DNA from: Vreelandella salicampi
GTDB lineage: Bacteria; Pseudomonadota; Gammaproteobacteria; Pseudomonadales; Halomonadaceae
DNA length: 64,000 bases
Assembly: GCF_013415105.1 (NCBI RefSeq)
Contig: NZ_JACCDF010000003.1
Span: 1-64,000 of the forward strand
Reading direction: 5' to 3'
Shown: piece by piece, positions 18,773-29,546 of the stretch
Position numbering within the stretch: the stretch's first letter is position 1
Layout: every line of letters begins with the position of its first letter
Notes under the pieces: generated by a model
The model's input: only the letters and a program-made list of their open reading frames with translations
What the model was told of the DNA's origin: nothing
Databases searched by the model: none
Translations under genes and position numbers: made by a program

Positions 18773-19591
18773 ATGACGGACCGCTACGCGGTATTAGGAA
18801 ACCCGGTGACGCACTCGAAGTCGCCGCTGATTCACGCTGAGTTTGCCCACCAAACCGGTGAGGCAATGGACTACACCGCCATTGAGGCACCGGATGAGGG
18901 CTTTGCCAGTGCTTGGCAGCAGTTCGCGGCGGAAGGTGGGCGTGGGGCCAATGTCACCGTGCCGTTTAAAGAAGACGCCTTTGCGTTGTGCGACACGGTA
19001 AGCCACCGCGCTAAACGCGCTAAAGCGGTGAATACGTTGATTCTCGGCGGTAACGGGCGCCTTTATGGCGACAATACCGACGGCGTCGGGTTGGCGCGTG
19101 ATTTGGCCTATCATCGCGTCGTGCTCAAAGATAAACGGGTGCTTATTGTGGGCGCCGGAGGTGCTGTACGTGGCGCGCTAGAACCGCTTTTGGCCGAGAC
19201 GCCGAGCGAAGTCGTCATTGCCAATCGCACAGCGGAAAAAGCCAGTGTGCTGGCTAGCGACTTCGCTGACCTGGGCAACATCTCAGGCGGCGGGTTTGAC
19301 GCGATTGAAGGCGAGTTTGACCTGGTGATTAACGGCACCAGCGCCAGTTTGGCAGGGGATTTGCCGCCGCTGCCGGAGGGCCTATTTGCCAAGGGCGCCT
19401 GGGCCTACGACATGATGTACGATGTCGAGCCGACGGTGTTTCTGCAGTGGGCCGGCCCGCGTGGCGCGAGGCTTTTGGATGGCCTTGGCATGCTCGTCGA
19501 GCAGGCCGCCGAGTCGTTTTTCCTCTGGCGCAACGTTCGCCCTAACACCGTTCCGGTACGCGAAACGCTACGCCAATCGCTGAACTATTAA
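18773..19591 (+). CDS. aroE: shikimate dehydrogenase (NADP+)
   Basis: A 272-residue AroE. The substrate site is HSKSPLIH; the catalytic lysine is in NVTVPFKEDAF and its aspartate partner in GDNTDGVGL. The NADP-binding loop is GAGGAVRGALEPL with the NRT motif (VIANRTAEKA) that reads the 2'-phosphate. It reduces 3-dehydroshikimate in aromatic amino acid synthesis. TAGGAG lies ten bases before ATG. Confidence 0.95.
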   Translation: MTDRYAVLGNPVTHSKSPLIHAEFAHQTGEAMDYTAIEAPDEGFASAWQQFAAEGGRGANVTVPFKEDAFALCDTVSHRAKRAKAVNTLILGGNGRLYGDNTDGVGLARDLAYHRVVLKDKRVLIVGAGGAVRGALEPLLAETPSEVVIANRTAEKASVLASDFADLGNISGGGFDAIEGEFDLVINGTSASLAGDLPPLPEGLFAKGAWAYDMMYDVEPTVFLQWAGPRGARLLDGLGMLVEQAAESFFLWRNVRPNTVPVRETLRQSLNY

Positions 19592-19601
19592 ATTCCTCTA
19601 T

Positions 19602-19859
19602 CTACCGCCGCTTTTGGTAAAGGCCAACTATACAAAGCACAAGCCCTAGTACGGAGACCAGCATGCCGCCGTTGACCAGAAGTGGCATACGCTCAACCCA
19701 AGGCACGAACGGCTGGGGTGTGTCGCGGCACACGCTGGCAAGATAGTTCCAGTGGCCGCCGTCAAGCTGGCAGGCGCGCACATCATTGAGCTCCCAGAAG
19801 AAGACGCCCATCAGCACAACAAGCGGCAGTATCAACAACAGTAAACCTAATCGAATCAT
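19602..19859 (-). CDS. small two-helix membrane protein, unknown
   Basis: An 85-residue protein with one hydrophobic helix at 3-23 and another at about 60-80, separated by a roughly 35-residue loop with two cysteines (RACQLDGG and ASVCRDTPQ) that could form a disulphide in the periplasm. I do not recognise the family. It is leftward, past the M48 protease gene and convergent with aroE. The ATG and reading frame are clean, and the hydrophobic pattern argues that it is real. Confidence 0.6.
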   Translation of the reverse strand: MIRLGLLLLILPLVVLMGVFFWELNDVRACQLDGGHWNYLASVCRDTPQPFVPWVERMPLLVNGGMLVSVLGLVLCIVGLYQKRR

Positions 19860-19916
19860 AACGTCTCACATGCTCATTAGTATCAGGGGCTTAAAAGTGC
19901 CAGGGACGTGGGAGTA

Positions 19917-20720
19917 TCAGGGGCGCGGGCAGTTGGGCGTGCGGCCTTGGCTTTGCGCTTGCTGGTAGGTTGCAAGCGCCTGCTGCATATTGGCATCAAG
20001 GCCGTCAACGCGCTGGCCGTGGCTTGGGTGGGTCGACATCCAGGCGGGCGGCTTACCTCCGCCAGTGGCGCGCTGCATATTCTCCCACACGTTGATGCTG
20101 GCGCGCGGGTCAAAACCTGCCCGGGCCATAAGTTCAAGACCGATGACGTCCGCTTCGCTCTCGTGGCGGCGTGAGAAGGGCAGAATGATGCCGTATTCAG
20201 CCCCCATGCCTAAAAGCCCCATTAACTGCTGACCTCCCGGCGTTTGCATGCCGGAGGTGCTGGAAATGACCGAAAGACCCATTTGCGTCGCGCTTTGTGT
20301 AGAGGCGCGTTCATTCGCGTGATTGGATAGCACGTGGGCAATTTCGTGGCCGATGACCGAGGCCAGCTGATCTTGGTTGGTAGCGACATCGAGCATACCG
20401 CTGTTCACGCCCATATAGCCCCCCGGTAGCGCGAATGCGTTGGGTTGCTCGGACTCAAATACACGAATTTGCCAATCGACTTGACGCTGCTCGGCAGGGA
20501 GCTCGGCAATAATCGCCGTGGCGATACATTGGGCATAGCGCTGGGTCGCCGCATCCGCCGCAGGAAGGTCTTGCTGGTACTGGCTGAATGCTTGTTGCCC
20601 CATTTGGTTGAGCTGGTCTTCCGAGAGCAGCAAAAGCTGGGAGCGCCCGGTAGGCGAGGTGGCACAAGCGGTGAGCGAAGCGCATAGCAAAGTGATAGTG
20701 AGCAGGCGAAGCCAACGCAT
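19917..20720 (-). CDS. M48-family metalloprotease, lipoprotein
   Basis: A 267-residue protein. The lipobox LTAC follows an 18-residue signal, so it should be anchored to a membrane, most likely the outer membrane. The zinc motif is HEIAHVLSNH with the third ligand region ESEADVIGLELMARAGFDP. It resembles the small periplasmic M48 proteases of the LoiP/YcaL type that degrade faulty outer-membrane proteins. It ends in THPSHGQRVDGLDANM, typical of the family. The substrate is not known. Confidence 0.88.
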   Translation of the reverse strand: MRWLRLLTITLLCASLTACATSPTGRSQLLLLSEDQLNQMGQQAFSQYQQDLPAADAATQRYAQCIATAIIAELPAEQRQVDWQIRVFESEQPNAFALPGGYMGVNSGMLDVATNQDQLASVIGHEIAHVLSNHANERASTQSATQMGLSVISSTSGMQTPGGQQLMGLLGMGAEYGIILPFSRRHESEADVIGLELMARAGFDPRASINVWENMQRATGGGKPPAWMSTHPSHGQRVDGLDANMQQALATYQQAQSQGRTPNCPRP

Positions 20721-20847
20721 AGGGAGCTTCCTTATTAACGAAAAGAGGTTTATGTACGCAAGATAGCCATTATCCTGAATCTTATCTGGCTATCATAGCG
20801 CGATGATGACGTGGAATAGCCCCTTTCCCTAAAGAAAAGAGATATGT

Positions 20848-21717
20848 ATGGATGCTGAACTCACCCGCCGCTTATCGCAACTGCTTGATCGCGTAGAGCA
20901 CTGGCTACCGCCGGTGCCGGAACAGGTCGATTGGAACAACCACGTCGCCGCTTTGTGGCAGCGGCATCCGCTAGGCGGGCGCCTAGTGCCAGTGGCGCCG
21001 CGTGATGCGCTGACGCTGGATGATCTACTCGGCATTGAGCGTCAAAAGCTGGCGCTGGTGGATAATACTCAGGCGTTTTTGCAAGGCTACCCGGCTAACC
21101 ACGCATTGCTATGGGGCTCCCGGGGGAGTGGCAAGTCGTCGTTGATGCGGGCGCTTTTGAATTCCCTATCAGACGATGGACTGCGTATGATCCAAGTCGA
21201 CCGCCACGATTTGGCAAGCCTGCCGATGTTAGTTGAAGAGCTGCGCGCGGTCCCGCAGCGGTTTATCGTCTACTGCGACGATCTCTCGTTTGAAGGCCAC
21301 GATGACGCTTACAAAGCGCTCAAGAGCGTGCTCGATGGTGCGCTAACCGGGCCGCCAGAGAACGTGCTGCTCTACGCGACCTCCAATCGCCGCCATTTGC
21401 TGCCGGAATCCATGGACGATAACGCAGGCTCCCGCCTAGTGGGCAATGAGCTCCACCACGGCGATGCGGTCGAAGAAAAGATCTCGCTTTCTGATCGTTT
21501 CGGGCTGTGGCTAGGGTTTCATCCCTTCGATCAAGATGTGTACTTGGAGGCGTGTTGTCACTGGATTTCGCAGCTCGGCGACCCCAAAGATTGGAACGCC
21601 GAGTCGCGCGCAGAGGCCATTCGGTTTGCCACGCTGCGCGGTGGGCGAAGCGGGCGTGCCGCTTGGCAGTTTGCCACCCAGTGGGTGGGGCGCAAGCGCC
21701 TTCACGGCAAACGGTAA
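20848..21717 (+). CDS. DUF815 AAA ATPase
   Basis: A 289-residue ATPase of the DUF815 group. Walker A is GSRGSGKSS near residue 91, and Walker B is FIVYCDDLSFE near 140. The segment LLYATSNRRHLLPE serves as sensor 1, and SDRFGLWLGFHPFDQ is also characteristic. These single-domain proteins are widespread, but no function is established. The gene stands alone between a divergent protease and convergent der. Confidence 0.85.
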   Translation: MDAELTRRLSQLLDRVEHWLPPVPEQVDWNNHVAALWQRHPLGGRLVPVAPRDALTLDDLLGIERQKLALVDNTQAFLQGYPANHALLWGSRGSGKSSLMRALLNSLSDDGLRMIQVDRHDLASLPMLVEELRAVPQRFIVYCDDLSFEGHDDAYKALKSVLDGALTGPPENVLLYATSNRRHLLPESMDDNAGSRLVGNELHHGDAVEEKISLSDRFGLWLGFHPFDQDVYLEACCHWISQLGDPKDWNAESRAEAIRFATLRGGRSGRAAWQFATQWVGRKRLHGKR

Positions 21718-21735
21718 CTCAAGCAGTTAAAAGGC

Positions 21736-23181
21736 TTAGCGACGGCTTTTGCGCGCCTCTTTGGTGCGGTTAAGCTCGCGCTTTTTGGCTTTTTCTTTGT
21801 CGCTTGCCCCTGCCATGTTGTCGTAGGGGTTGTCGCCTGAGCGGAACTCAAAGCGCATTGGCGTGCCGCGCACTTTTAGCACCTTGCGGAAGGTGTTGAT
21901 CAAATAGCGGCGGTAGGCATCCGGCAGCGATTCCGTCTGGTTGCCGTGCACGACGATAATCGGCGGGTTGCTGCCGCCTTGGTGCGCCATACGCAACTTG
22001 ATACGGCGCCCGTGCACCATGGGCGGCGCATGCTGGCTCACGGCATCTTGCAGCAGCGTGGTCAGCCGGTTGGTCGACCAGTGGGCGTTAGCGGCGTTGA
22101 ACGCACGCTCGATCGAGGGGTAAAGATCGCCCACTGCGGTGCCGTGTAGCGCTGAGATAAAGTGCATCTCGGCGTAGTCGGCAAAGCCCAAACGGCGCTT
22201 GATGTCTGCGCGCATTTTTTCTTTGGCTTCACTCTCAAGGCCGTCCCACTTATTGACCGCCAGCACTAGCGCGCGGCCGGTGGTGAGGACGTAGTCCAGC
22301 AGGTGCAGGTCTTGCTCAACGAGCCCGCTGCGGGCATCGAGTACCATCACTGCGACATGGCACTCTTTGATCGCATCAAGCGTCTTGATGATTGAGAACT
22401 TTTCGGCAATCTCGCTGACGTTCTTGCGCCGCCGTACGCCAGCGGTATCCACTAGCACATAAGGCTTGCCACGGCGCTCGAAGGGGATTTCGATGGCATC
22501 GCGGGTGGTGCCAGCTTCGTCAAACACCACCACGCGGTCTTCCCCTAACAGACGGTTGACCAGCGTCGACTTGCCCACGTTGGGGCGGCCGATCACGCCA
22601 ATACGAATGCCTTTAGTGCCGGTATCGGCAGGGATGCTCTCATCGCGCTCGGGAAAGGGCGCGAGCACAGTATCAATCAGCGTGGAGACGTTGCGCCCGT
22701 GCGCGGCGGCAATGGGCCACGGATCGCCTAGGCCCAGCGTCCAGAAGTCGGCCATGGCCGAGTGCTCTTCCAAACCATCGGTTTTATTCACCACCAGCCA
22801 GGTTTTCTTCTGGTTGACGCGCAAGTGGTTGGCGATGGCTTCATCGGCGACGTTAAGCCCGGCGCGGGCATCGACCATAAACAGTACGATATCGGCTTCG
22901 TCAATCGCAGCGAGCGACTGCTCGGCCATGGCCGCATCGATACCTTCTTCATCGCCGCTAATACCGCCGGTGTCGATCACCGTATACGCTTTGCCGCCGA
23001 GCATGCCGTTGCCGTATTTGCGATCACGCGTCAGGCCGGGGAAGTCGGCTACCAGCGCATCGCGGGAGCGGGTTAAGCGGTTAAACAAGGTCGACTTGCC
23101 CACGTTGGGGCGGCCGACTAACGCAATGACCGGCGTACTTGAACTTGAAGACGTATTTAACGACATAGCGTCCAGCGTCAT
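21736..23181 (-). CDS. der: ribosome-assembly GTPase Der (EngA)
   Basis: A 481-residue protein with two tandem G domains, the hallmark of Der: [14 protein letters not shown] near residue 23 and [14 protein letters not shown] near 200, each with its NKTD/NKWD base-recognition motif. A KH-like domain follows from about 375, ending in a basic tail. It is required for 50S subunit assembly. The first ATG overlaps the bamB stop (ATGA); a second ATG five codons later is an alternative. It is the last gene of the long leftward unit. Confidence 0.95.
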   Translation of the reverse strand: MTLDAMSLNTSSSSSTPVIALVGRPNVGKSTLFNRLTRSRDALVADFPGLTRDRKYGNGMLGGKAYTVIDTGGISGDEEGIDAAMAEQSLAAIDEADIVLFMVDARAGLNVADEAIANHLRVNQKKTWLVVNKTDGLEEHSAMADFWTLGLGDPWPIAAAHGRNVSTLIDTVLAPFPERDESIPADTGTKGIRIGVIGRPNVGKSTLVNRLLGEDRVVVFDEAGTTRDAIEIPFERRGKPYVLVDTAGVRRRKNVSEIAEKFSIIKTLDAIKECHVAVMVLDARSGLVEQDLHLLDYVLTTGRALVLAVNKWDGLESEAKEKMRADIKRRLGFADYAEMHFISALHGTAVGDLYPSIERAFNAANAHWSTNRLTTLLQDAVSQHAPPMVHGRRIKLRMAHQGGSNPPIIVVHGNQTESLPDAYRRYLINTFRKVLKVRGTPMRFEFRSGDNPYDNMAGASDKEKAKKRELNRTKEARKSRR

Positions 23182-24344
23182 GGAGAAATTACCAACGTTT
23201 CTAGATGGCCATTATTGGCCTGAACATGAATCGTGCCGCCTTCGGTCACGGGGCGAACGCTAATGCCGGCGCTATCCACGCGTGTCCGGCCGACGATCTC
23301 GCCATCGCGGGCGTTGAGTAGGTGTAGATACCCTTCCTCATCGCCAAACACTAGGCGGCCATCGGCGAAGGCGGGTGCGGTAATCCAGCGACCTTCGAGG
23401 GCCTCGTTGCGCCACACTTCGCGGCCGCTTTCGGCATCGAGCGCCACCACGTGGCTGGCATCGGTGGCGACAAAAAGATAATCCCCTACCAATACCGGGG
23501 TGTAGCGGCTGGAAAGATCGCGCGCCCACAAGACTTCACCGCGGGTGGCTTCCAGCGCCATAACGCGGCCATTGTAGCTGGTGACAAACAGGCGGCCGTC
23601 TTGCGTCAGTACCGGCTGCCCGGTGAGGTCTACCAAGCGGTCTACTTCGCTGCGCCCGCTGGGAATGGCCACTTGCTGATCCCACAACGGCTGGCCATTG
23701 CGGTTATCGAGCGTGGTTAAACGGCCATTGGCAAAGCCGGCAAAGGTCACCGGGTCAATGGTCAGTGGAGTGCCGGTGCCGCGCAGGGTTAATCTCGGCA
23801 GCGAACTGCTATACACCCAGTGCTCTTCGCCGCTGCGGCGGTCAAGGGCGGTGACGTGGCCATCGGTGCTTTGTACAATTAGCCACTCTCGGTTGGCTTG
23901 CGGCGCGGCAAGCACTTCGCTGGAAACGCGTGTGCGCCAGTCGACGCTGCCGTCTTGCTGATCAAGTGCTAGCACTTCGCCGTTGCGCGTGCCCACATAA
24001 AGCGCGTCGGCAATGGCGGTTAACCCGCTGGAAATCGGGCTTTCCAGTTCCACACGCCATTGGCGTTCACCGTTTTCGGCATCGAAGGCTTCCACGGTGC
24101 CTTCGGCATCGGCGGCAAACAGAATGTCGCCATCACGGGCCGGGGCGATGGGGTAGCGGGCGCGCCCGAACCCATCGCCCACGGTGGTGCTCCACTGCGC
24201 CTCCAGCGTAGAGGTTTCGTCAAAGGAGGTGAGCTCCTTGGGCGTATAGACCGGCTCACCTTTGCTGGCACAGCCGGCGAGTAGACTGATGGCGACAGCG
24301 CCTAGCGTTAGGCGCATATGCTGCGAAAAACGGACCGTCATCAT
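23178..24344 (-). CDS. bamB: outer-membrane assembly lipoprotein BamB
   Basis: A 388-residue beta-propeller lipoprotein. The lipobox LLAGC ends the signal peptide near residue 25. Pyrrolo-quinoline-quinone-like repeats are seen throughout (for example [15 protein letters not shown] and [15 protein letters not shown]). It is the BamA partner in folding outer-membrane proteins. Both ends show 4-base overlaps, with yfgM before and der after. This yfgM-bamB-der order is conserved in gammaproteobacteria. Confidence 0.94.
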   Translation of the reverse strand: MMTVRFSQHMRLTLGAVAISLLAGCASKGEPVYTPKELTSFDETSTLEAQWSTTVGDGFGRARYPIAPARDGDILFAADAEGTVEAFDAENGERQWRVELESPISSGLTAIADALYVGTRNGEVLALDQQDGSVDWRTRVSSEVLAAPQANREWLIVQSTDGHVTALDRRSGEEHWVYSSSLPRLTLRGTGTPLTIDPVTFAGFANGRLTTLDNRNGQPLWDQQVAIPSGRSEVDRLVDLTGQPVLTQDGRLFVTSYNGRVMALEATRGEVLWARDLSSRYTPVLVGDYLFVATDASHVVALDAESGREVWRNEALEGRWITAPAFADGRLVFGDEEGYLHLLNARDGEIVGRTRVDSAGISVRPVTEGGTIHVQANNGHLETLVISP

Positions 24345-25000
24345 AGTGCTCCCTCGTCGGTGCCGAGGTCATTCAGCTTAAGCTGAACGCCGTAAAGCGG
24401 TTGGTTCTGTTCTTGAGCAAGCGTCAGCGCCTGTTGCCACGCCTCGCGCGCTTGGGCTTGTTGCCCAAGCGCCATATGGGCATCGCCACGGACATTTGCT
24501 TGTTGCGCGGCAAGGGCATCGGTAATCGGCTCGTCAAGCAGTTCAAGCGCCTGCTCGGGGTCATCGCTTGCAACGGCCAGACGCGCCAGGCGCAACCAGG
24601 CGAGGCTTTGCACATAGCGGCGCGAGGAGCTTCCTGCGACGCTTTCGAGTGCCGCTTTGGCACCCTCTAGGTCGTCTTGCTGCACGGCTAGGCGTGCCTC
24701 GAGTAATTTGGCCAGCTCGGCGTAAAGCGTATCGGCATGGTTGTCGGTGATATCGTCGACCAGCGAGCGTGCTTCACTCAGCGTGGCGTCATCCAGCGCG
24801 TTACCTGCGGTCAGATTCACCAGCTGCTGATAGCGCACGGAGGCGGCTTCGGCTTGGTTGTCTTGATAATTCTGCCAAGCATTCCAGCCAAACACCCCCG
24901 CTGCCGCAAGGGCCACACCGGCAATCAGCGAGGTGCCGTTCTCTTTCCACCAGCGCTTAATCGCGTCTAGCTGCTCTTCTTCAGTTTTCAGCTCCGCCAC
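24341..25000 (-). CDS. yfgM: YfgM, ancillary SecYEG translocon subunit
   Basis: A 219-residue single-pass inner-membrane protein. A short cytoplasmic N-terminus (MAELKTEEEQLDAIKRWWKE) precedes a helix at about 22-42, and the rest is a periplasmic TPR-like domain. In Escherichia coli YfgM joins PpiD at the Sec translocon and helps pass proteins to periplasmic chaperones. Position between hisS and bamB is the conserved one. Its TGA overlaps the bamB ATG. Confidence 0.9.
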   Translation of the reverse strand: MAELKTEEEQLDAIKRWWKENGTSLIAGVALAAAGVFGWNAWQNYQDNQAEAASVRYQQLVNLTAGNALDDATLSEARSLVDDITDNHADTLYAELAKLLEARLAVQQDDLEGAKAALESVAGSSSRRYVQSLAWLRLARLAVASDDPEQALELLDEPITDALAAQQANVRGDAHMALGQQAQAREAWQQALTLAQEQNQPLYGVQLKLNDLGTDEGAL

Positions 25001-25072
25001 GGGCGGCCTCCTTATATACGTTCAATGCGCGTTTATATGCTCACCACGGGGGAATGACGTCGCGCAGAGCAT

Positions 25073-26389
25073 TTACCGCGTCGGTGATACGTCGAGTAAT
25101 TGACGTAGCGTCGCGGCGAGCTCCAACTGGGTGACGCGCTGCTGTTCGCGATCATCGCGCAGGAATTTCAACGTGACCTGCTGCGCTTGCTGTTCATCTT
25201 CGCCGAGTAACAGCGCATAGGGTGCGCCGCTTTTATCGGCCTTTTTCATGCGGCTTTTGAAGCTGCCGCCGCCGCAGTGTAGCTGCAGGCGCAGTTCAGG
25301 TAATGCGTCTCTAAGCTGTTCCGCCAGAGTTAACGCCGTGGCGGTGGTGCTGGCATCCATCGGCACGAGATAAACATCGCAGCCGCCGAGCGCTTCGTCA
25401 GGAAACAACTCTAACGTTTCCAGTAGCAAAATCAGCCGCTCAATGCCCAGAGCAAAACCTACCGCCGGGGTCGGCTTACCGCCTAGCTGCTCGACCAGAC
25501 CGTCGTAACGGCCGCCAGCGCACACCGTGCCTTGGCTACCGAGTGCGGTGGTGGTCCACTCGAATACCGTGCGGCTGTAGTAGTCCAGCCCGCGTACCAG
25601 GCGCGGATTGACGACGTACTTAATGCCCGCGGCATCGAGCATCGCTTTTAGCTGCTCGAAGTGCTCGCGCGATTCGGCGTCGAGGTGGTCCATGAGCTGT
25701 GGTGCGCCGTCGAGCATCTCGGCCATGGCGGGATTCTTGGAATCCAGAATGCGCAGTGGGTTGGTGGTTAGCCGGCGCTTGGAATCTTCGTCTAATACGT
25801 CGCGGTGCTGTTCAAAGTAGGCCACGAGCGTGTCGCGATAGGCGCTGCGTGCTTCGCTTGAGCCTAACGAATTGAGTTCGAGCGTCACGTGCTCGGCAAG
25901 CCCTAGCTCCTGCCACAAACGAGCGGAAAGCAAGATGACCTCGGCGTCGATATCCGGGCCGTCAAAGCCGTAGGTTTCCACCCCGACCTGATGAAACTGG
26001 CGGTAGCGGCCTTTTTGCGGACGCTCATGGCGAAACATCGGCCCCTGGTACCAAAGCCGCTGGGTTTGGTTGTGCAGAAGGCCGTGTTCCATCGCTGCCC
26101 GCACACAGCTGGCCGTGCCTTCGGGGCGCAGGGTGAGGCTGTCGCCGTTGCGGTCGTCGAAGGTGTACATCTCTTTTTCGACGATATCGGTCACTTCGCC
26201 AATCGAGCGGGCAAACAGAGCTGTTTGCTCAACAATCGGGGTGCGGATCTCGTCAAAACCGTAGCGCGTCATCAGCGCACGTACTTTAGCCTCAAAATAC
26301 TGCCAGCGGGCACTTTCGCTGGGCAAAAGGTCGTTCATCCCGCGAATGGCTTGGATTTTTTTCGCAGGTTTAGCAGCGGACTGGCTCAA
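25073..26389 (-). CDS. hisS: histidyl-tRNA synthetase
   Basis: A 438-residue class II synthetase. The N-terminal segment [14 protein letters not shown], motif 2 ([20 protein letters not shown]), and the histidine-specific [14 protein letters not shown] and [14 protein letters not shown] are all present, followed by the anticodon-binding domain from about 335. The start is probably TTG 26389, with AAGGAG six to seven bases upstream. The gene lies between ispG and yfgM. Confidence 0.95.
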   Translation of the reverse strand: MSQSAAKPAKKIQAIRGMNDLLPSESARWQYFEAKVRALMTRYGFDEIRTPIVEQTALFARSIGEVTDIVEKEMYTFDDRNGDSLTLRPEGTASCVRAAMEHGLLHNQTQRLWYQGPMFRHERPQKGRYRQFHQVGVETYGFDGPDIDAEVILLSARLWQELGLAEHVTLELNSLGSSEARSAYRDTLVAYFEQHRDVLDEDSKRRLTTNPLRILDSKNPAMAEMLDGAPQLMDHLDAESREHFEQLKAMLDAAGIKYVVNPRLVRGLDYYSRTVFEWTTTALGSQGTVCAGGRYDGLVEQLGGKPTPAVGFALGIERLILLLETLELFPDEALGGCDVYLVPMDASTTATALTLAEQLRDALPELRLQLHCGGGSFKSRMKKADKSGAPYALLLGEDEQQAQQVTLKFLRDDREQQRVTQLELAATLRQLLDVSPTR

Positions 26390-26461
26390 TGAAAGCTCCT
26401 TTTTAGGTGCGCTTTTTCAGTACGTCTGTTGAATCGCGGCACGTGTGCTGGGTGCCCGCGT

Positions 26462-27589
26462 TCAGACGCTGCGGGCAATCGTATCTTTTTCGCGCTGCTC
26501 TTTTTCTTCGACCTTCTCGCGAATCAAACGCTCAAGGTCATCGACCAGATGGTCGTTGCGCAGCTTGCTGGCGGGCTTGCCGTCGATATACACCAAGTTG
26601 GCCGGCGAGCCGCCAGTGAGGCCGATGTCAGTCTCTTTGGCTTCGCCAGGGCCGTTGACCACGCAGCCAATCACGGAAACATCCAGCGGCGTCATCACAT
26701 CTTCCAGACGTTCTTCGAGCTGGTTCATGGTGTCGATAACGTCGAAGTTCTGGCGCGAGCAGCTGGGGCAGGCGATAAAGTTGATGCCTTTGGCGCGCAG
26801 CTTGAGGCTTTTGAGCATATCAAAGCCGACTTTGATCTCTTCCACCGGGTCGGCGGCGAGCGATACGCGGATGGTATCGCCAATGCCATCCATCAATAGC
26901 ATCCCAAGGCCAATCGACGACTTCACCGTGCCCGAGCGCAAACCGCCGGCTTCGGTGATGCCTAAGTGCAGCGGTTGCTCGATGCGGCTCGCAAGGTCGC
27001 GGTAGGCGCCCACGGCCATGAACACATCGCTTGCCTTAACGCTGACCTTGAAATCGGGGAAATCAAGACGTTCTAGGTGGTCGATATGGCGCATAGCGGA
27101 TTCGACCAGCGCGGCGGGCGTGGGCTCGCCGTATTTTTTCTGTAGGTCTTTCTCAAGCGAGCCGGCGTTGACGCCGATGCGAATCGGAATGCCGTTATCA
27201 CGGGCCGCGCTCACCACGGCGCGCACACGATCTTCACGGCCGATATTGCCGGGGTTGATGCGCAGGCAATCGACGCCTAAATCGGCGACGCGTAGGGCGA
27301 TTTTGTAGTCGAAGTGGATATCCGCTACCAGTGGGACATCGACCTCGCGTTTGATCTTGCCAAAGGCTTCGGCCGCGTCCATGTCAGGCACCGAAACACG
27401 CACAATATCGGCACCGGCGGTTTCCAGGCGACGAATTTGCGCCACCGTGGCCGCCACGTCACAGGTGTCGGTGTTGGTCATGCTCTGCACGGAGATGGGG
27501 GCATCGCCGCCGACCGCGACGTTGCCAACGTGAATTTGGCGCGAAATACGGCGTTTGATCGGAGAAGGGGCGTGCATACGGCGGATCAC
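26462..27589 (-). CDS. ispG: 4-hydroxy-3-methylbut-2-enyl diphosphate synthase (IspG)
   Basis: A 375-residue enzyme of the MEP isoprenoid pathway. The [4Fe-4S] cysteines are in CPSCSRQNF and GCVVNGPGE. It reduces MEcPP to HMBPP. The frame opens with a GTG that overlaps the rodZ stop (GTGA); an ATG four codons on (27577) is an alternative. ispD and ispF of the same pathway lie at 57.8-59.0 kb. Being an Fe-S enzyme, it depends on the reduced isc set encoded in the same leftward series, or on another assembly system. Confidence 0.95.
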   Translation of the reverse strand: MIRRMHAPSPIKRRISRQIHVGNVAVGGDAPISVQSMTNTDTCDVAATVAQIRRLETAGADIVRVSVPDMDAAEAFGKIKREVDVPLVADIHFDYKIALRVADLGVDCLRINPGNIGREDRVRAVVSAARDNGIPIRIGVNAGSLEKDLQKKYGEPTPAALVESAMRHIDHLERLDFPDFKVSVKASDVFMAVGAYRDLASRIEQPLHLGITEAGGLRSGTVKSSIGLGMLLMDGIGDTIRVSLAADPVEEIKVGFDMLKSLKLRAKGINFIACPSCSRQNFDVIDTMNQLEERLEDVMTPLDVSVIGCVVNGPGEAKETDIGLTGGSPANLVYIDGKPASKLRNDHLVDDLERLIREKVEEKEQREKDTIARSV

Positions 27590-28641
27590 TCTCCCAAGGT
27601 GAAGCGGGCAACATTGTTGGCGCCAGCGCGCTCTTCAAGGTCGACGATGTCGCCTTGATAGCGCAGCTCAACGCCGGTGGCGTTGCCCACGGTTAAACGA
27701 AAGGGCGGCTCACCTTCGACACTCGCGCTCGTGCCGGGTTCTTGAAGGCCGACTAAAACGCGCTGATTATTGGCGTCGAAAATTTCGGTCCAAGACTGTT
27801 GGTTGAAGGTGAGCTCAAGCGTGTTAGGCACGTTGCCAGCGCTGGCGTCATCGGCGCTATCTTCAGCGAGGACTTCCTCGTCCGACGCCTGCGGCTCTTC
27901 AAGCGCAGGCTCAACGGATTCATTTTGGTTGAGTGACGCCGCATTACCAGGCGTTTCGGTTGCCGTCGGCTCGCTGACGCCAGCGGCGGTGCTTTCTGCC
28001 AAGGTACTTTCTGGAACGGTACTTTCTGGCACGGTACTCTCTAACGCAGTATCTTCTAGCGCAGTGCTTTCTTCCACAGCACTCTCTTGCCCAGTAGTTC
28101 CTTGCCCTTGCCCAGTACTTCCATTTTCTTGAAAACTGCTGTTTTGCACAGCGCTTTCTGGCGTGGTCATTTCGGACAGAGCGTCGTTTTGTGTGGGTTC
28201 CTCTATCCCCGGCGGGGCACTACCGCCGCGGCTTTGCCACCACATCACTGTCACGGTAATCAGCCCCGCAATAATCAACAGCGTTACCAGCTTAAACAAC
28301 AGCGCACCCATGCGGGAGGGCGGTTTGGAGGCGGAGACGGGCGTGATGGTGCGCTCGGCCTCTAACGAACCATGTCGCTCTTTATACGCCTCTAGCACTG
28401 GCGATTCATCAATGCCTAGATATCTGGCGTAGGCGCGTAGATAGCCACGGCGATAGGTGGCGATGGGGATTTCGTCGTAGTTGCCGCGCTCAAGTCCATC
28501 TATCACGGCGGGACGCAGATGTAAGGCGTCAGCCGCTTCTTGAAGCGATAGCCCTAACTGTTCGCGTTGAGACTTAAGCTGCTCCCCTGGGGAGGGGGTA
28601 CGTGGTTCATCGTGTAGCTCTTTTGTGTATGTGTCGCTCAT
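27586..28641 (-). CDS. rodZ: RodZ-like cell-shape protein
   Basis: A 351-residue protein. An HTH (XRE-like) domain covers about 20-85 ([23 protein letters not shown]), a basic stretch and one transmembrane helix follow at about 110-132, and the periplasmic C-terminal DUF4115 domain is at about 265-350. RodZ links MreB to the membrane and sets rod shape. The linker is rich in Glu, Ser and Thr and contains a run of near-repeats of [10 protein letters not shown] (about 180-215). It lies between pilW and ispG, the conserved place. Confidence 0.9.
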   Translation of the reverse strand: MSDTYTKELHDEPRTPSPGEQLKSQREQLGLSLQEAADALHLRPAVIDGLERGNYDEIPIATYRRGYLRAYARYLGIDESPVLEAYKERHGSLEAERTITPVSASKPPSRMGALLFKLVTLLIIAGLITVTVMWWQSRGGSAPPGIEEPTQNDALSEMTTPESAVQNSSFQENGSTGQGQGTTGQESAVEESTALEDTALESTVPESTVPESTLAESTAAGVSEPTATETPGNAASLNQNESVEPALEEPQASDEEVLAEDSADDASAGNVPNTLELTFNQQSWTEIFDANNQRVLVGLQEPGTSASVEGEPPFRLTVGNATGVELRYQGDIVDLEERAGANNVARFTLGE

Positions 28642-28715
28642 GGCTGAGCATCCTTCATTGAAAACGGGTGATCAGGGCAGCAATAACATTAACGTAGCGC
28701 ACTACCATGGTGTGC

Positions 28716-29453
28716 TTAATTTAACTGACCCAGCTGGCGCTGATAATCGGCGGCCTTATCAAACTCACCGCGCGCATTGGCGATTTCAACCGCCAACTCA
28801 AGCGCTTCGCGATTGGGCGCTGCCAGCTGCATAAACGTTTGCAGTGGCGGCCAAGCTTGGGAAATATTGCCCTGTGAAAACGCTAACTCGGCTAATAAAA
28901 AATAACTGCGTGCGTGTCGCGGGTCGATCTGCTGAGCGCGCTCAAAACTCTCGCGCGCACGTTGTGTCTCTCCTAGCGCGGTATAACACTGGCCCAAATT
29001 GGTAAATAGCTGTGCCCGGCGTGCATATTGCGCATCTCCTGAGGCTTGCTCAAGCTGTTCACAGGCGCGCGGGTAATCGGCCTGCTGATAAAGAAAGGCG
29101 GCGTAGTTATTACGCGCCTGGGTGAAATTGGGGGCGGCATCTAGCGCTTTTTGAAAGTGCTTGTCGGCGAGCGCTGCTTCTCCTTGCTGCTGGTAAACCA
29201 GCGCCAGCGCTTGGAGTGCTTCAGGGTGCTCGGGGTCAATCTCTAAGGCGTGGTCGAGCGCGCTAAGTGCACGCGTTAGGTTCTCGCGTTCTAAATAGGC
29301 TACCCCAAGCTGGGTGTAAGCATTGACCGCCTCGGGCTGGTTCTCTGAGGAGGTTTCGCTTAACGATGCACAGCCAGCTAGCCATAGTGTGCTGACGATT
29401 ACGGTCAGCATCGGTGCCCTTAACGGGCGGTTTGGCCGGCGGCGACTGATCAT
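28716..29453 (-). CDS. pilW: type IV pilus biogenesis lipoprotein PilW
   Basis: A 245-residue TPR lipoprotein. Signal peptide and lipobox (LWLAGC) end near residue 28, and about six TPR units follow (for example ALDHALEIDPEHPEALQALA). PilW (PilF in Pseudomonas) is the pilotin that helps the PilQ secretin assemble in the outer membrane. ATG 29453 has GAGG seven bases upstream and is preferred to a TTG at 29465. Location between rlmN and rodZ is conserved. Other pilus genes are not in this window. Confidence 0.88.
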   Translation of the reverse strand: MISRRRPNRPLRAPMLTVIVSTLWLAGCASLSETSSENQPEAVNAYTQLGVAYLERENLTRALSALDHALEIDPEHPEALQALALVYQQQGEAALADKHFQKALDAAPNFTQARNNYAAFLYQQADYPRACEQLEQASGDAQYARRAQLFTNLGQCYTALGETQRARESFERAQQIDPRHARSYFLLAELAFSQGNISQAWPPLQTFMQLAAPNREALELAVEIANARGEFDKAADYQRQLGQLN

Positions 29454-29546
29454 CGAGATCCTCAAAGGCAGCGTTAATAAAAAACCGTGTCCATCAAAGC
29501 GCCGTGGCCGACGTAAGTCAAGCCAACAGCGTAAGGCGAAGTCTAT

